DNA of 64,000 nucleotides from Burkholderia seminalis DSM 23518. GTDB lineage: Bacteria; Pseudomonadota; Gammaproteobacteria; Burkholderiales; Burkholderiaceae. The first letter of the stretch is position 1. Every line of letters starts with the position of its first letter. The stretch lies in assembly GCF_902832885.1 (NCBI RefSeq), contig NZ_CADFDK010000006.1, positions 372,001-436,000 on the forward strand, in the 5' to 3' direction. Positions 35,312 to 44,231 of the stretch are shown one piece after another. The notes under the pieces were generated by a model, which was not told the DNA's origin, made no database searches, and saw only the letters and a program-made list of their open reading frames with translations. The translations under genes were made by a program, and so were the position numbers.

Positions 35312-37708
35312 TCAGAAATCATAGGTACCGGTGAGCATGACGGTCCGCTCCGGTCCCATCGGGATCAAGGAGGGCGTCGTGCTGCTGTAGTAGAGCTTGC
35401 GATTGAATACGTTCTTGACCGAAAGATTCAGGCCGTAACCCTTCTTCCGATAGAACACGCCGAGATCCGTCTCCACCTGGCTGGGGATGCGATACGCCGA
35501 GCCCGTGCCGATGTACTGCCCACTCGCGAAGAACAACCCCGCGCCGACACCGAAACCCTGGAGCTTCTCGGAGCGGAAGTTGTAGGTCGCCCACAGGCTG
35601 GCGCTGTTCTTGGGCAGGTTCACCGCCAGCTTGCTGTTCGGCGGCTGCACGAAGTCGTTGTACGTGTAGCTACCGATCAGGTTGACGCCGGGAAGCGGCT
35701 GGCCGCTGATCTCCGCTTCGAATCCGCGACTCACTGCGCCGCCGGCGGGAAGATAGAAGCCGCGATGGGCCGGGTCGGCAACGTTGTAATTGCTGAACGA
35801 GGTGCGGTAAGCCGAGGTCGTGATGGCCAGCTTGTCGTCCAGCAGGTTGAACTTCATGCCCACTTCGACCTGCTGGCTGGTTTGCGGGGGGAGCACGCCG
35901 CCGCCGAATTCAAGCGCCGTGCCCGGCTGAAAGCCACGGTTGTAGCTGGCGTAGGCGGCAACCTCGGACGTCAGTTCGTAGAGCAGGCCGAGGCTCGGGC
36001 TATACGCATTCTGATGGTTTCCCGGGGGTGGGTTACCGGCGTAGGTCGCATGTGTCAGATAGGTATCCCGGCGCACGGACGCGAGTGCATGGAAATTCTT
36101 GTAGGAGAACTGATCTTGTAGATACAAGCCGGTTTGGGTGAAGTAGGTAGTCCCATTCGGCATCAGGTTTCCCGTGTCGGAAGACGGAAGCGTAAATGAG
36201 CCGAAGACATTCGGAATGGAAATGAATTTCGATGTCGTGGTGTCAAACTGATGCTGGCTGTAGCGAAGAACGTCCCAGCCAGCAATCACCGTATTTTTCG
36301 CAGCGCCGACATTGAACTTGGCGCGCAGGTAGTTCTGGAAGCTCCAACTGTAGAAATCCGAGAGCGAATCGAAATTGTGGAACAACACGCCGTTGGTCGC
36401 CGAGAGCGGCGTGGCCGTAGTCCAGGCTTGCTGCGTTTGTTGGGTCCGCGTATAGGAACCCTTGCTCACGAAGGTCAGCGCCGAGCCGAGCTTTTGTTCG
36501 AGATGAATGAAAATATTGTCCGTTTGCGCGCCGAAATGGTCGGACGGCGTGCCAAGCGGCTTGTCGATATAGTTTCGATAGATATCGCCGGCAGCATGGC
36601 CGAGCGTGAACTGGGGAACCGGCTCGCGGTAGACCGTGCGCTCATAGCCGACCGTCACATCCGTGGTCGAGTCCTTCCATTGCACAGTCGGCGCAAAGTA
36701 GAAATTTCTCTTGCCGTCATATCCCATCGAATTCTGGCCGACCCGTTCACCCGAGATGATGAAGCGATACCGGAGTTTCTTGTCGGCGGTGATCGCGCCC
36801 GTGCTGTCCAGCGCGATCTGGGTGTCGCCGTACGATCCGTAGCCCACCTGGATTTCATGAAACGGATCGGCCTGCGGCGTCTTCTTGACGAGATTGATGA
36901 CGCCTCCCGGCGGACTGTTGCCATTCACGATGGCCGAGGGTCCCTTGACCACTTCCACGCTCGAGATGGCGATCGTCGGCGTAACGTTAGGGGCCGTCCC
37001 GACAGTCGACAATCCATCCGACGTGAGGTTTTGCGCTACAAACCCGCGAATCGTGTAACTCGGCACGCCCAGCGGCCCCGGCCGCGTGACGACACCGGAA
37101 GCATTCCTCAGCACATCGGAGAGCGACTGAGCACCCTGGCTCTGGATCACCGCGGCATTGATGACGCTGACCGATTTCGGCGTCTCGCTCAGCGGCACAT
37201 CCGAGCGCGCATAGGTGGAGGACGATTCCGCGACGAAGCCGGTACCGCCTGAATCCCGGCTGGCCGCCACGCTGATGAGGGGCAAGGTGGTGTCCACCTG
37301 CGCCGTGGTCGCCGCGGCTGCGGCTGCGGCAGCGGCCGGCGCCGACGAAACCCCCTTGGCATCCGCCTTGACGTGAGCCAGCGTGTAACCGCCGTTCGCC
37401 GTCGGAACCAGGTCGAGGCCCGTGCCCTGCAACGCCTTGCGGATCGCGGCCTCGGCCGAATACGTGCCGTCCACCGGCGCCGATTTGAGCGACTGCACCA
37501 ATGACGCGTCATAGCTCAACGGAAGCTGCGCGACCCGGGCGATCTCCACCAACGTGCGATCCAGCGGACCGCTCGGCAGATGATAGGTGTGTTGTTCCGC
37601 CTGCTGCGCATACGCCGCGGACACCATGAAAGTCTGGGCAACCGCCATTGCGATCGCCATTGCCGCAACGTTGCGGGCCATACCCTTGCCGTCGAACTTG
37701 ATCCCCAC
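35312..37708 (-). CDS. TonB-dependent siderophore-type receptor with N-terminal signalling (STN) domain
   Basis: About 798 residues from a GTG at 37708 (ATG at 37681 is the alternative). A signal sequence ends SAAYAQQ. The STN domain follows (YHLPSGPLDRTLVEIARVAQ to GLDLVPTANGGYTLAHV), as in FpvA/FecA-type transducers. Next come the plug (SVINAAVIQSQGAQSLSDVL, GPSAIVNGNSPPGGVINLVKK) and a 22-strand barrel ending in Phe (TYDF). The pattern is that of FhuE/FpvA-like receptors. The STN domain implies signalling to a FecR-type anti-sigma, one of which is encoded 0.9 kb upstream. First gene of the operon; ligand unknown, no synthesis genes nearby. Confidence 0.92.
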   Translation of the reverse strand: MGIKFDGKGMARNVAAMAIAMAVAQTFMVSAAYAQQAEQHTYHLPSGPLDRTLVEIARVAQLPLSYDASLVQSLKSAPVDGTYSAEAAIRKALQGTGLDLVPTANGGYTLAHVKADAKGVSSAPAAAAAAAAATTAQVDTTLPLISVAASRDSGGTGFVAESSSTYARSDVPLSETPKSVSVINAAVIQSQGAQSLSDVLRNASGVVTRPGPLGVPSYTIRGFVAQNLTSDGLSTVGTAPNVTPTIAISSVEVVKGPSAIVNGNSPPGGVINLVKKTPQADPFHEIQVGYGSYGDTQIALDSTGAITADKKLRYRFIISGERVGQNSMGYDGKRNFYFAPTVQWKDSTTDVTVGYERTVYREPVPQFTLGHAAGDIYRNYIDKPLGTPSDHFGAQTDNIFIHLEQKLGSALTFVSKGSYTRTQQTQQAWTTATPLSATNGVLFHNFDSLSDFYSWSFQNYLRAKFNVGAAKNTVIAGWDVLRYSQHQFDTTTSKFISIPNVFGSFTLPSSDTGNLMPNGTTYFTQTGLYLQDQFSYKNFHALASVRRDTYLTHATYAGNPPPGNHQNAYSPSLGLLYELTSEVAAYASYNRGFQPGTALEFGGGVLPPQTSQQVEVGMKFNLLDDKLAITTSAYRTSFSNYNVADPAHRGFYLPAGGAVSRGFEAEISGQPLPGVNLIGSYTYNDFVQPPNSKLAVNLPKNSASLWATYNFRSEKLQGFGVGAGLFFASGQYIGTGSAYRIPSQVETDLGVFYRKKGYGLNLSVKNVFNRKLYYSSTTPSLIPMGPERTVMLTGTYDF

Positions 37709-38012
37709 GATGCACCCATCCCTAGTCGGTTGTATTTCGGCAAAACGCCTGTCTTGTCCCACACGATCGAGAAGTCGGGAAGCAGCGGCCAACCGCAACG
37801 GCATGCCTTCCCCCTTCACTCCCGGCTTCGCTCGAGGCCGCCGGCCCCGGCAGGCTTGCCGGCTCCTCATCCACATGAAAAAGTCTAGCGATCCTGCCCG
37901 GAATACTTTTTTGAAAGAATTCGTCGTTCGCGCCATTTCCGGTTTTTTATTCCCACCGACCGCGCCGTCCTTGAAAATTCAATCCAGCAGGCGGAATCCG
38001 CAGACAAGAAAA
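37709..38012. promoter_or_regulatory. Leader/promoter region of the receptor operon
   Basis: About 300 bases between the receptor start and the end of the Lrp-type gene on the same strand. The stretch 37900-38000 is AT-richer and is the likely site of a FecI-dependent promoter. I see no Fur-box that I can defend and no coding frame, including any candidate precursor peptide. Confidence 0.4.
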
Positions 38013-38477
38013 TCAGCAAACGTAATCGAGGGGCAACCTCGTCGTATGCTTGATGGTCTCCATCGAGAAACTCGAACTCACATCGAAAATTTCCAGCTCG
38101 CTGATCAAGCGCTTGTACACGCCGTCATACCCGGCAATGTGCGGAACGACCACCTTCAGCAGGTAGTCGATATGACCGCTCATGCGGTACACCTCGATCA
38201 CCTCGGGGATGTCGGCGACCACGTCGCAGAAGCGTTTGAGCCAGGCCGCGGTATGCTGCGCAGTCCTGATTTCGACGAGCACGGTCACGCCGACATTGAG
38301 CTTGTCGGCGTCGAGCAGAGCAACCCGGCGGGCGATGACGCCGTCCTGCTCGAGCTTCTGTATGCGGCGCCAGCAAGGCGTCGTCGACAAATGCACGCGA
38401 TCGGCGATTTCCGCCACTGAAAGCGTGCTGTCCTCTTGCAGGACTGTCAGGATGGCCTTGTCGATATGGTCGATCAC
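38013..38477 (-). CDS. Lrp/AsnC-family transcriptional regulator
   Basis: 154 residues. N-terminal HTH (IDHIDKAILTVLQEDSTLSVAEIADRVHLSTTPCWRRIQKLE) and a C-terminal RAM ligand-binding domain. It uses a GTG start at 38477. Such regulators respond to amino acids or small peptides-related metabolites. It lies between a terminator behind fecR and the receptor operon, so it is probably its own transcript and may co-regulate the operon. An amino-acid sensor next to a peptide-processing operon is suggestive but not proof. Confidence 0.88.
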   Translation of the reverse strand: MIDHIDKAILTVLQEDSTLSVAEIADRVHLSTTPCWRRIQKLEQDGVIARRVALLDADKLNVGVTVLVEIRTAQHTAAWLKRFCDVVADIPEVIEVYRMSGHIDYLLKVVVPHIAGYDGVYKRLISELEIFDVSSSFSMETIKHTTRLPLDYVC

Positions 38478-38582
38478 AGTTCCCCCCTTCGGGACAAGGT
38501 AAGCGTCGCAGGCATTCGGACGCCTTCATTCACCTTGTGCAACGAAGCGGGAAAAGTGACACCGGGAAAGAAAAATTTTTTT

Positions 38583-38606
38583 CGCGCCCCGGCTGAACGG
38601 GGCGCG
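38583..38606 (-). terminator. Intrinsic terminator after fecR
   Basis: A perfect 9-bp GC stem with a six-base loop, four bases beyond the fecR stop. Read on the minus strand it is followed by a run of A then TTTTT. It separates the fecI-fecR transcript from the Lrp gene and the receptor operon. Confidence 0.75.
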
Positions 38607-38609
38607 GCG

Positions 38610-39584
38610 TCAAGCCTCGGAGGCGACGGCCAGAACCTTGCCATACACGGCCAGGGAGAGTCCCAGGCCGTTGGCGAGCTGGTGCAGCGCCGCCTCGGCG
38701 TCGTTGAGCGGGAACACGCCGCTGACCCGGCGAGCGAGCGCGGTCTGCGGAAACCGGATATAGCCGCCGTAGTAGCGGCCCAGCGTCTCGAGGATGTCAG
38801 GCAGCGGCCGATCCAGGACGACGAGCGTGCCGCGGCTCCAGGCGAAGATGTCGGCGGCCGTCTCCGGCATGCGGGCAATGCGCCCCGGCGATAGCGACCA
38901 GACCGAACCATCGGCGATGCGGACGCTACCGCCGCGCGGCGTCGCAAGGGTTGCATCGCCGCCCTGCACCGCGACCACGGTGTGATAACGCAATGCATCG
39001 ACGCTCAGGCGGGCGCGGCTCGTGATTGCCGTCCCGTCCCGCGTCCTCACGGCGAACGGCGAGCGGTTCGTCGTGGCGGGACTCGACAGGATCTGGCCGG
39101 ACGCAAGATAGACGTCGCCGCGCGCGCCGTCCCGCGTCCAATAAACACGCGCCGATGCCCCGAGGACGATCGGCGTTCCGTCTTTCAGCGCCACGGCCTG
39201 CGGCGTCAGATCGCCATTGTGATAATCGGCGTCGAGCGAATAGGCCCGGACCAGTTCTCGCGTCCCGATCGCGGCCAGCGCCAGCGCGCCCACCCCGGCG
39301 CCCGCCTTCAACATGCGGCGCCGCGCACGGGACGGCTCGTTCAGCGCGCTTCGCACCGCCGTGCCGGGTGCGTTCCGCAGCGACGCAAACCGTGCCAGCC
39401 CTTCCTGGAGCCGTATCCACGCCGCTTCGTGCGCGGGATCGGCGCGGCGCCATGCCTCGAAGCCATCGCGATCCTGCTGCGTGGCGTCCTCGGCACGCAA
39501 CCGGACCTCCCACTGAATGGCTTCCTCCGCGCACGAATCGACCGTGCCGGCGCCGCGCGCGGCATTCAACTGATCAGAAAGCAT
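38610..39584 (-). CDS. FecR-family anti-sigma / signal transduction protein
   Basis: 324 residues. The N-terminal cytoplasmic DUF4880-type segment (AIQWEVRLRAEDATQQDRDGF, then AHEAAWIRL), one membrane helix after RRRMLKAG (about 91-110), the periplasmic FecR domain (GDVYLASGQILSS), and a C-terminal STN-like part (DRPLPDILETLGRYYGGYIRF) that should touch the receptor's signalling domain. It overlaps fecI by 19 bases. It should hold the sigma factor until the receptor binds its ligand. Confidence 0.9.
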   Translation of the reverse strand: MLSDQLNAARGAGTVDSCAEEAIQWEVRLRAEDATQQDRDGFEAWRRADPAHEAAWIRLQEGLARFASLRNAPGTAVRSALNEPSRARRRMLKAGAGVGALALAAIGTRELVRAYSLDADYHNGDLTPQAVALKDGTPIVLGASARVYWTRDGARGDVYLASGQILSSPATTNRSPFAVRTRDGTAITSRARLSVDALRYHTVVAVQGGDATLATPRGGSVRIADGSVWSLSPGRIARMPETAADIFAWSRGTLVVLDRPLPDILETLGRYYGGYIRFPQTALARRVSGVFPLNDAEAALHQLANGLGLSLAVYGKVLAVASEA

Positions 39585-40117
39585 CGGGTAAGCGCCTGGG
39601 CGATGTATTTGCGAACCATGCTTGTCGAGACGCCGAGTCGAGCGGCAATCTCGGAATAAGTGAGGCCGTCGATCTGGCTGTAGATAAAGGCACTTCTCGC
39701 TTTCGGAGGCAATCCATCGAGCGCCTGATCGATCAGGAACAATGCCTGGGAAATCTCGACGATCGATTCGGCGGACGGCGCGAGGGGTTCCTCGGCATTG
39801 AGGAGCGCCTCATGATACGCGCGCTCGAGATCCCGGCGGCGCCACATCTCGAAGGCGAGACGCTGGGCGATGACGGTCAGCCACGCTCGAGGCTCGCGAA
39901 TACCCGGCGGGTCATCGACGCCGGCAAGCGCCTCGAACGACGACGACGCCAGATCCTCGGCATCGGCCGGCGATCCGACACGCCGCAGCAGCTTCGCCTT
40001 CAGCCATCCGTAGCTGGCCCGAAACTCGTTGGCAAGCCAAACCGAGCGGGAACGAGCCGACTCGTCGTCGCTCCTTTCCAGTTTGTCGAGAGGCTGTGCT
40101 GCCGGGCCAGTGCTCAT
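39566..40117 (-). CDS. FecI-type ECF sigma factor
   Basis: 183 residues. Sigma region 2 (FRASYGWLKAKLLRRVGSPADAEDLASSSFEAL) and region 4 (LDGLPPKARSAFIYSQIDGLTYSEIAARLGVSTSMVRKYIAQAL) with the FecI-type C-terminus. ATG at 40117; a longer frame upstream is not needed. Paired with the overlapping fecR gene. It is expected to drive the receptor operon downstream when the ligand is bound, following the FecIRA model. Confidence 0.9.
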   Translation of the reverse strand: MSTGPAAQPLDKLERSDDESARSRSVWLANEFRASYGWLKAKLLRRVGSPADAEDLASSSFEALAGVDDPPGIREPRAWLTVIAQRLAFEMWRRRDLERAYHEALLNAEEPLAPSAESIVEISQALFLIDQALDGLPPKARSAFIYSQIDGLTYSEIAARLGVSTSMVRKYIAQALTRCFLIS

Positions 40118-40518
40118 GTACCAATTTCCAAAGCGATGGCGCGATGGGCGTGCACTGCAGGATGCCAATCATCTGCCGAAATGCAACGTCATGCCCCGCT
40201 AGATCGGTGTCGTAGTATGCCATTTCAAAATCGCCGCGTGCCGGCGCGATATCAATCCAGAACCCTGATGTCCGGGGCAGTCGTCCTCGACGCCGGGACG
40301 GCAAGGGCGCCCCGATCACGTCGCCGAGCCGCAGGCCGCCCCGAATCATGCGCGCTCAACCGGCTGCGAGATATCGCTGCGGCGATTCGCCCGTGGATCC
40401 GTCGGAACATGACGACGCGCGCGCTGGCGCCGCGATACCCGAGATCCATCGTCACCGGCTCGCCTGTGTCAAATGCCGCCCACTGCCCGGTCCATGTCGA
40501 GTCGGCAGCGAAATCGAA

Positions 40519-40546
40519 GCGGCCGGGCGCAATAACGCCCGGCCGC
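40519..40546 (-). terminator. Hairpin terminator after the DJ-1/PfpI gene
   Basis: A perfect 11-bp GC-rich stem with a six-base loop, 17 bases past the stop codon of the gene ending at 40564. The rest of the 40118-40563 gap should hold the fecI promoter. A stretch near 40260-40500 has coding-like base bias on the minus strand, but I could not support a gene. Confidence 0.7.
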
Positions 40547-40563
40547 TGCCGTCACCGACGAAC

Positions 40564-41433
40564 TCAGTTCGCGCGGGCCGTCAGTTTCGCCACGAGGACG
40601 TCGCCGAATTCCGGCGCCGACATCGGCTGCTGCCCCGTGATCAGCTCGCGATCGACGACGACATTGCCGTGCCAGTTCGCCACCGTGTCGACGTGGGCGC
40701 CGGCTTCTGCCAACGCGTTCACCGGATAGAACGGCACGTTGCCGCCAAGCCCGTTCGGCCCCTCGAGCTGCTGCTCCTCGCCCGTCGAGAAGACCGTCAT
40801 CCGGTAACCGGCATACGGCCAGCCGGCCGCGAAGGCATTCGCCTTGCCGTCGTTGGCGGTCATCGATGCAACGAAGGCATCCGGATCGTGCAGCGTCGAC
40901 AACAACACAATCGGCCCGTGACAGATGATCCCGGTGGGACGGCCGCTGTCATGGAAGCTGACCAGGATCTTGCCGAGATTCCGGTCCTTGAGCAGGTCGA
41001 CCATCGGCGCATGGCCGCCGGGGATAAACAGGCCGACATAACCGTCGGTCCCCTCGGAGACGACGGACGCGAGCGTCTTCGGATGCTTCAGTTGCGCGAT
41101 ACCTTGCGCATATTTCAGTGCATCCGCGCGCGCGGCATCGTCTCCGCCGAAAAACAGCTTGTTGTTCGAGTTCGCGTCCATCACCGGCATGTCGCCATTC
41201 GGATTGGCGATCACCGGCTCGTAGCCCGCCTCGACGAGCTTGCGGTACGGCACGACGAATTCGTTGAGGTAATAACCGGTCGAATATGTCTTGCCGTCGC
41301 GCAGATCGAGCGCGTGAGCGCTCGACATGACAACCAGCACCTTGCCGCGCGACTGCGCCGACGCGCCCACCGGCAATGCAAACGCGGCCGACGTGGCGAG
41401 TACGGCAGCACCGATCTTGAGGATGTTCATCAT
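40564..41433 (-). CDS. Exported DJ-1/PfpI-family protein
   Basis: 289 residues. Signal peptide (about 1-26, ending ASAQS), so probably periplasmic, which is unusual for this mostly cytosolic family. The DJ-1/PfpI fold is shown by KVLVVMSSAHAL, GLFIPGGHAPMVDL and the nucleophile elbow GIICHGPIVLL with the reactive Cys. Relatives (Hsp31-like) act as glyoxalases, deglycases or chaperones. It lies 31 bases downstream of an SDR gene, same strand; the pair is divergent from a GlxA-type regulator. Start at the first of two adjacent Met codons, behind a GAAGGG site. Confidence 0.85.
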   Translation of the reverse strand: MMNILKIGAAVLATSAAFALPVGASAQSRGKVLVVMSSAHALDLRDGKTYSTGYYLNEFVVPYRKLVEAGYEPVIANPNGDMPVMDANSNNKLFFGGDDAARADALKYAQGIAQLKHPKTLASVVSEGTDGYVGLFIPGGHAPMVDLLKDRNLGKILVSFHDSGRPTGIICHGPIVLLSTLHDPDAFVASMTANDGKANAFAAGWPYAGYRMTVFSTGEEQQLEGPNGLGGNVPFYPVNALAEAGAHVDTVANWHGNVVVDRELITGQQPMSAPEFGDVLVAKLTARAN

Positions 41434-41464
41434 CAAACCCTTCCGAAAAAATGAGTGAGCCGGT

Positions 41465-42274
41465 TCAAGCGCCGGCCTTGGCATCCGCCGCGTAGCGCGG
41501 AGCGGCCTTGGCGTTCGCGAATTTCGGCGTAAGCGCGCGGCGGGCCGCTTCCCATTGCGTCCAGCCGTCGCCGTCGTGCAGCGTCGGGATCGTCACGAGC
41601 TCGCCCTGATCGAGGCCCGCGAGCGCGGCATCCACCAGGTCGTCGGCCGTCATCGTGCTGGCGGCTTCCTTCTGTTTCGCATAGCCCGCCACCTCCCAGA
41701 ACTCGGTCGCCGTCGCTGCGGGCAGCACGGTCTGCACGCGCACGCCCTTGTCCGCCAGGTCGCGCTGAAGGGCGTGGCCGAAGCTCAGCACGTACGACTT
41801 CGACGCGCTGTACACGCCGTTGAGCAGTTCGACCGCAATGCCAACGACGGAGCCGATGTTGACGATGGTGCCCGTGCCCTTGCCGGCGAACACCGGGGCG
41901 ACGGCGTAAGTCAGGCGGGTGAGCGCGGTGATGTTCAGATTGATCATCGACTCCATCGTGTCGACGTCGCCGTTGAGAATCGACGCGACCGAGCCAATTC
42001 CCGCGTTGTTCACCAGCATCGTGATGCTGCTGTCCTCGCGCAGAATGCCTTCGATCTTCGCGAGCGCGGCCTTGTCGTTCAGATCGGCGGCAACGGTCTC
42101 GACCGAGCGGCCGGTTTCGGCCGTAAGGCGACCCGCCAGCGTATTCAGACGATCCTGATTACGCGCCACCAGAATGAGGTCGTAGCCGCGTTTGGCGAGG
42201 CGGTCCGCGTAAATGGCGCCGATGCCGGCCGATGCGCCGGTGATCAGCGCGGTGCCTTTCGTAGAAGTGCTCAT
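41465..42274 (-). CDS. Short-chain dehydrogenase/reductase
   Basis: 269 residues, classical SDR: GASAGIG cofactor motif near the N-terminus (ALITGASAGIGAIYADRLAKRGY), VNNAGIGSVA, catalytic Ser in NIGSVVG, and YSASKSY with Tyr and Lys. Arg after the second strand suggests NADP. Operon with the exported DJ-1 gene, probably controlled by the divergent GlxA-type regulator. Together they may handle a reactive carbonyl; this is inference. Confidence 0.88.
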   Translation of the reverse strand: MSTSTKGTALITGASAGIGAIYADRLAKRGYDLILVARNQDRLNTLAGRLTAETGRSVETVAADLNDKAALAKIEGILREDSSITMLVNNAGIGSVASILNGDVDTMESMINLNITALTRLTYAVAPVFAGKGTGTIVNIGSVVGIAVELLNGVYSASKSYVLSFGHALQRDLADKGVRVQTVLPAATATEFWEVAGYAKQKEAASTMTADDLVDAALAGLDQGELVTIPTLHDGDGWTQWEAARRALTPKFANAKAAPRYAADAKAGA

Positions 42275-42531
42275 GTCTTTTCCTTTCCGTGGATTGAGCC
42301 GACCGGGTGTCGGTTCGTGGAATGAATTCTGGTTTCGACCACGCTCTTCCTCAATGTCATAGATGCAATGATTTCTGCCATCCGTGTATTGACCGGAAAC
42401 CTTGCGGATTCGTCCTTTGCAAGTGACGCCCGGTTACTCAAAATCGGCCCTGCAGGGGGTGCCGCGCGGCGCCTTGCCTCCTCCGAAGACGGCCGACAGG
42501 ACGACCCTGGAAAAAGACAGCGGAAAAACCG

Positions 42532-42720
42532 GTGAAGATAGGCATCCTGATTGAATCAAGGCCACACGAAACGCGCGTCGCGCGATGCCCGAAACGGTCG
42601 CGCAATCCGTTGCGCCACGCCATCGGGCGGCGCCTCGACGACATCGACGGGCATGCCGGCGAAAGCGCGGCAGCCCCGGATCCGGCCGCGCACAAGGGCA
42701 TGAGTGAAGCGCCACCGCAG
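42532..42720 (+). pseudogene. Possible remnant of a pntA (NAD(P) transhydrogenase alpha) N-terminus
   Basis: The first codons from a GTG at 42532 read KIGILIESRPHETRVA, which closely resembles the universal start of PntA/alanine dehydrogenase-type proteins. After that the frame shifts: a MPETVAQS-like continuation appears in another frame. Nothing more of the gene follows. It lies in the 0.5-kb gap before the GlxA-type gene. Evidence is about 30 codons only, so chance similarity cannot be excluded. The rest of the gap (42275-42531) holds no visible gene. Confidence 0.35.
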
Positions 42721-42782
42721 CCCGCGGCGATGTCCGTTTTATGCTAGATTCAATTAATCAGGCCATCCACCTGGCGGACATC

Positions 42783-43730
42783 ATGCACACCGTAGGACTC
42801 GTTGTTTACCCAAATTTCCAGTCGCTCGCGCTCGCGGTGGCGAGCGTGTTCGAGTACGCGAATCTGCTCCGCGGCGAGGCGGTGTACCAGTTCCGGATCG
42901 TGTCCGAGCACGGCGGAGCGGTCGTGTCGTCGCAGGGGTTTTCGGTCAACACCGAGCCACTGGCCAACGACGGCTATGACACGCTGATCGTCGCCGGCGA
43001 CAACGAATGCCGGCTTCCGTCGGCGAGGCTGGTGGACTTCCTGCGTCGCGCGCCCTTCCACTCGCGGCGCATTGCGTCGATATGCACGGGCGCCTTCGTC
43101 CTCGCGGCCGCCGGCCTCCTCGACGGGAAACGGGCCACGACGCACTGGTATCACGCGCGGGATTTCAGGAAACAATATCCGGACGTGCAGCTCGACGAAG
43201 ACCGCATCTTCGTCGTGGACGGCCAGGTCTGGACTTCGGCCGGAATGAGCGCCGGGGTGGATCTCGCGCTCGCGATCGTCGAAAGCGACTTCGGGCTGGA
43301 AACGGCGCGCATGGTCGCGCGCAAGCTCGTGCTGTACCAACGGCGCGGCGGCGGGCAGTCGCAATTCTCGACGTTGCTGGAACTGGACGCGCGATCGGAC
43401 CGCGTGCGAATGGCGCTGACCTATGCGAGCGAAAACCTGGCGAGCGATCTGTCGGTGGAACGACTGGCGGAGGCGGCACGTTTGAGCCCGCGCCAATTCA
43501 GCCGCGTGTTCCGGGAGGAGACGGGGCAATCCCCCGCCAAGGCGGTCGAGCGGCTGCGCGTCGAAGCCGCGCGCCTGATGATGGAAACGACGCGCCACCC
43601 GATCGAAATCATTGCGAGAGAAACCGGCTTCGGCGACCGCGAGCGCATGCGCCAGGCGTTTCTGCGCGCGTTCGGGCAACCCCCGCAGACCATCCAGCGA
43701 GCCTCGGGAGTCGCGCCGCTCGTGAACTAG
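42783..43730 (+). CDS. GlxA-family AraC-type transcriptional regulator
   Basis: 315 residues. The N-terminal DJ-1/PfpI-like sensor domain (HTVGLVVYPNFQSLALAVASVFEYAN, IASICTGAFVLAAAGLLDGKRATTHW, with the elbow Cys kept) is followed by a C-terminal AraC double HTH (SVERLAEAARLSPRQFSRVFREETGQSPAKAVERLRVEAARLMM). The start at 42783 begins the sensor domain; ATG 42741 would add 14 residues. It is divergent from the SDR and exported DJ-1 genes and likely regulates them, so both regulator and target carry a DJ-1-type fold. Confidence 0.88.
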   Translation: MHTVGLVVYPNFQSLALAVASVFEYANLLRGEAVYQFRIVSEHGGAVVSSQGFSVNTEPLANDGYDTLIVAGDNECRLPSARLVDFLRRAPFHSRRIASICTGAFVLAAAGLLDGKRATTHWYHARDFRKQYPDVQLDEDRIFVVDGQVWTSAGMSAGVDLALAIVESDFGLETARMVARKLVLYQRRGGGQSQFSTLLELDARSDRVRMALTYASENLASDLSVERLAEAARLSPRQFSRVFREETGQSPAKAVERLRVEAARLMMETTRHPIEIIARETGFGDRERMRQAFLRAFGQPPQTIQRASGVAPLVN

Positions 43731-43835
43731 GACTTGTTGAACCAAAAGGCGAGGTTTGCGCGGTCTTGCCTGCCCAAACCCCGAGCGCCCGACCACCGGC
43801 AGGTCTGCAGGCAGCGAGCCGTGCAAGCGGACGAT

Positions 43836-44231
43836 CTATTGCTCGCCGGGGCCCCACTCCGGGCTGTAACCGCCCAGCGCCGGGTGGTACATCTCGTCGC
43901 CGGAATGCTGCGTGAATTCGACATTGAGCCGGCCCTCACGCAGGCCGAGAATCTCCACGCAGTGCGCGCAAAGCGCCTGCGCCACTTCCATGCGCTGCTC
44001 GGGCGGGCGCCCCCGCCGGATATCCAGCATCATCACGGCGACCGGGACCGGCGCTTTGCCCGCCTCGGCAATGCGCCAGACACCGCCTTGCCCCAGTTCC
44101 CGGATCGCGACGCTGATACGCCGAATATCGACCGACATCATCCGCGCATAGGTCTCGCTCATTCTGGCGGCGAGCAATTGCTTGGCTTCCACCGAATAGT
44201 GGTCGTTCACGTCCAGTTGCAGATAGGGCAT
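43836..44231 (-). CDS. Tautomerase-superfamily protein (Pro-1)
   Basis: 131 residues starting MPYLQLDV, so Met removal leaves the catalytic amino-terminal Pro of the 4-oxalocrotonate tautomerase superfamily. The length suggests two fused beta-alpha-beta units, as in cis-CaaD/MSAD-like members. The middle (YARMMSVDIRRISVAIRELGQGGVWRI) fits the first repeat. It lies 133 bases downstream of a LysR gene on the same strand, and another tautomerase lies on the far side of that LysR gene. Substrate unknown. Confidence 0.82.
   Translation of the reverse strand: MPYLQLDVNDHYSVEAKQLLAARMSETYARMMSVDIRRISVAIRELGQGGVWRIAEAGKAPVPVAVMMLDIRRGRPPEQRMEVAQALCAHCVEILGLREGRLNVEFTQHSGDEMYHPALGGYSPEWGPGEQ

Noticed and set aside
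37709-38609. Search for a small precursor peptide gene near the TonB/TldDE operon
   Set aside because: No short frame with a ribosome site and a leader/core pattern was found in the two gaps, so a local RiPP synthesis function is not supported.
40252-40455. Minus-strand frame with coding-like bias upstream of fecI
   Set aside because: No start with ribosome site, no domain, and it lies between a terminator and the expected fecI promoter.
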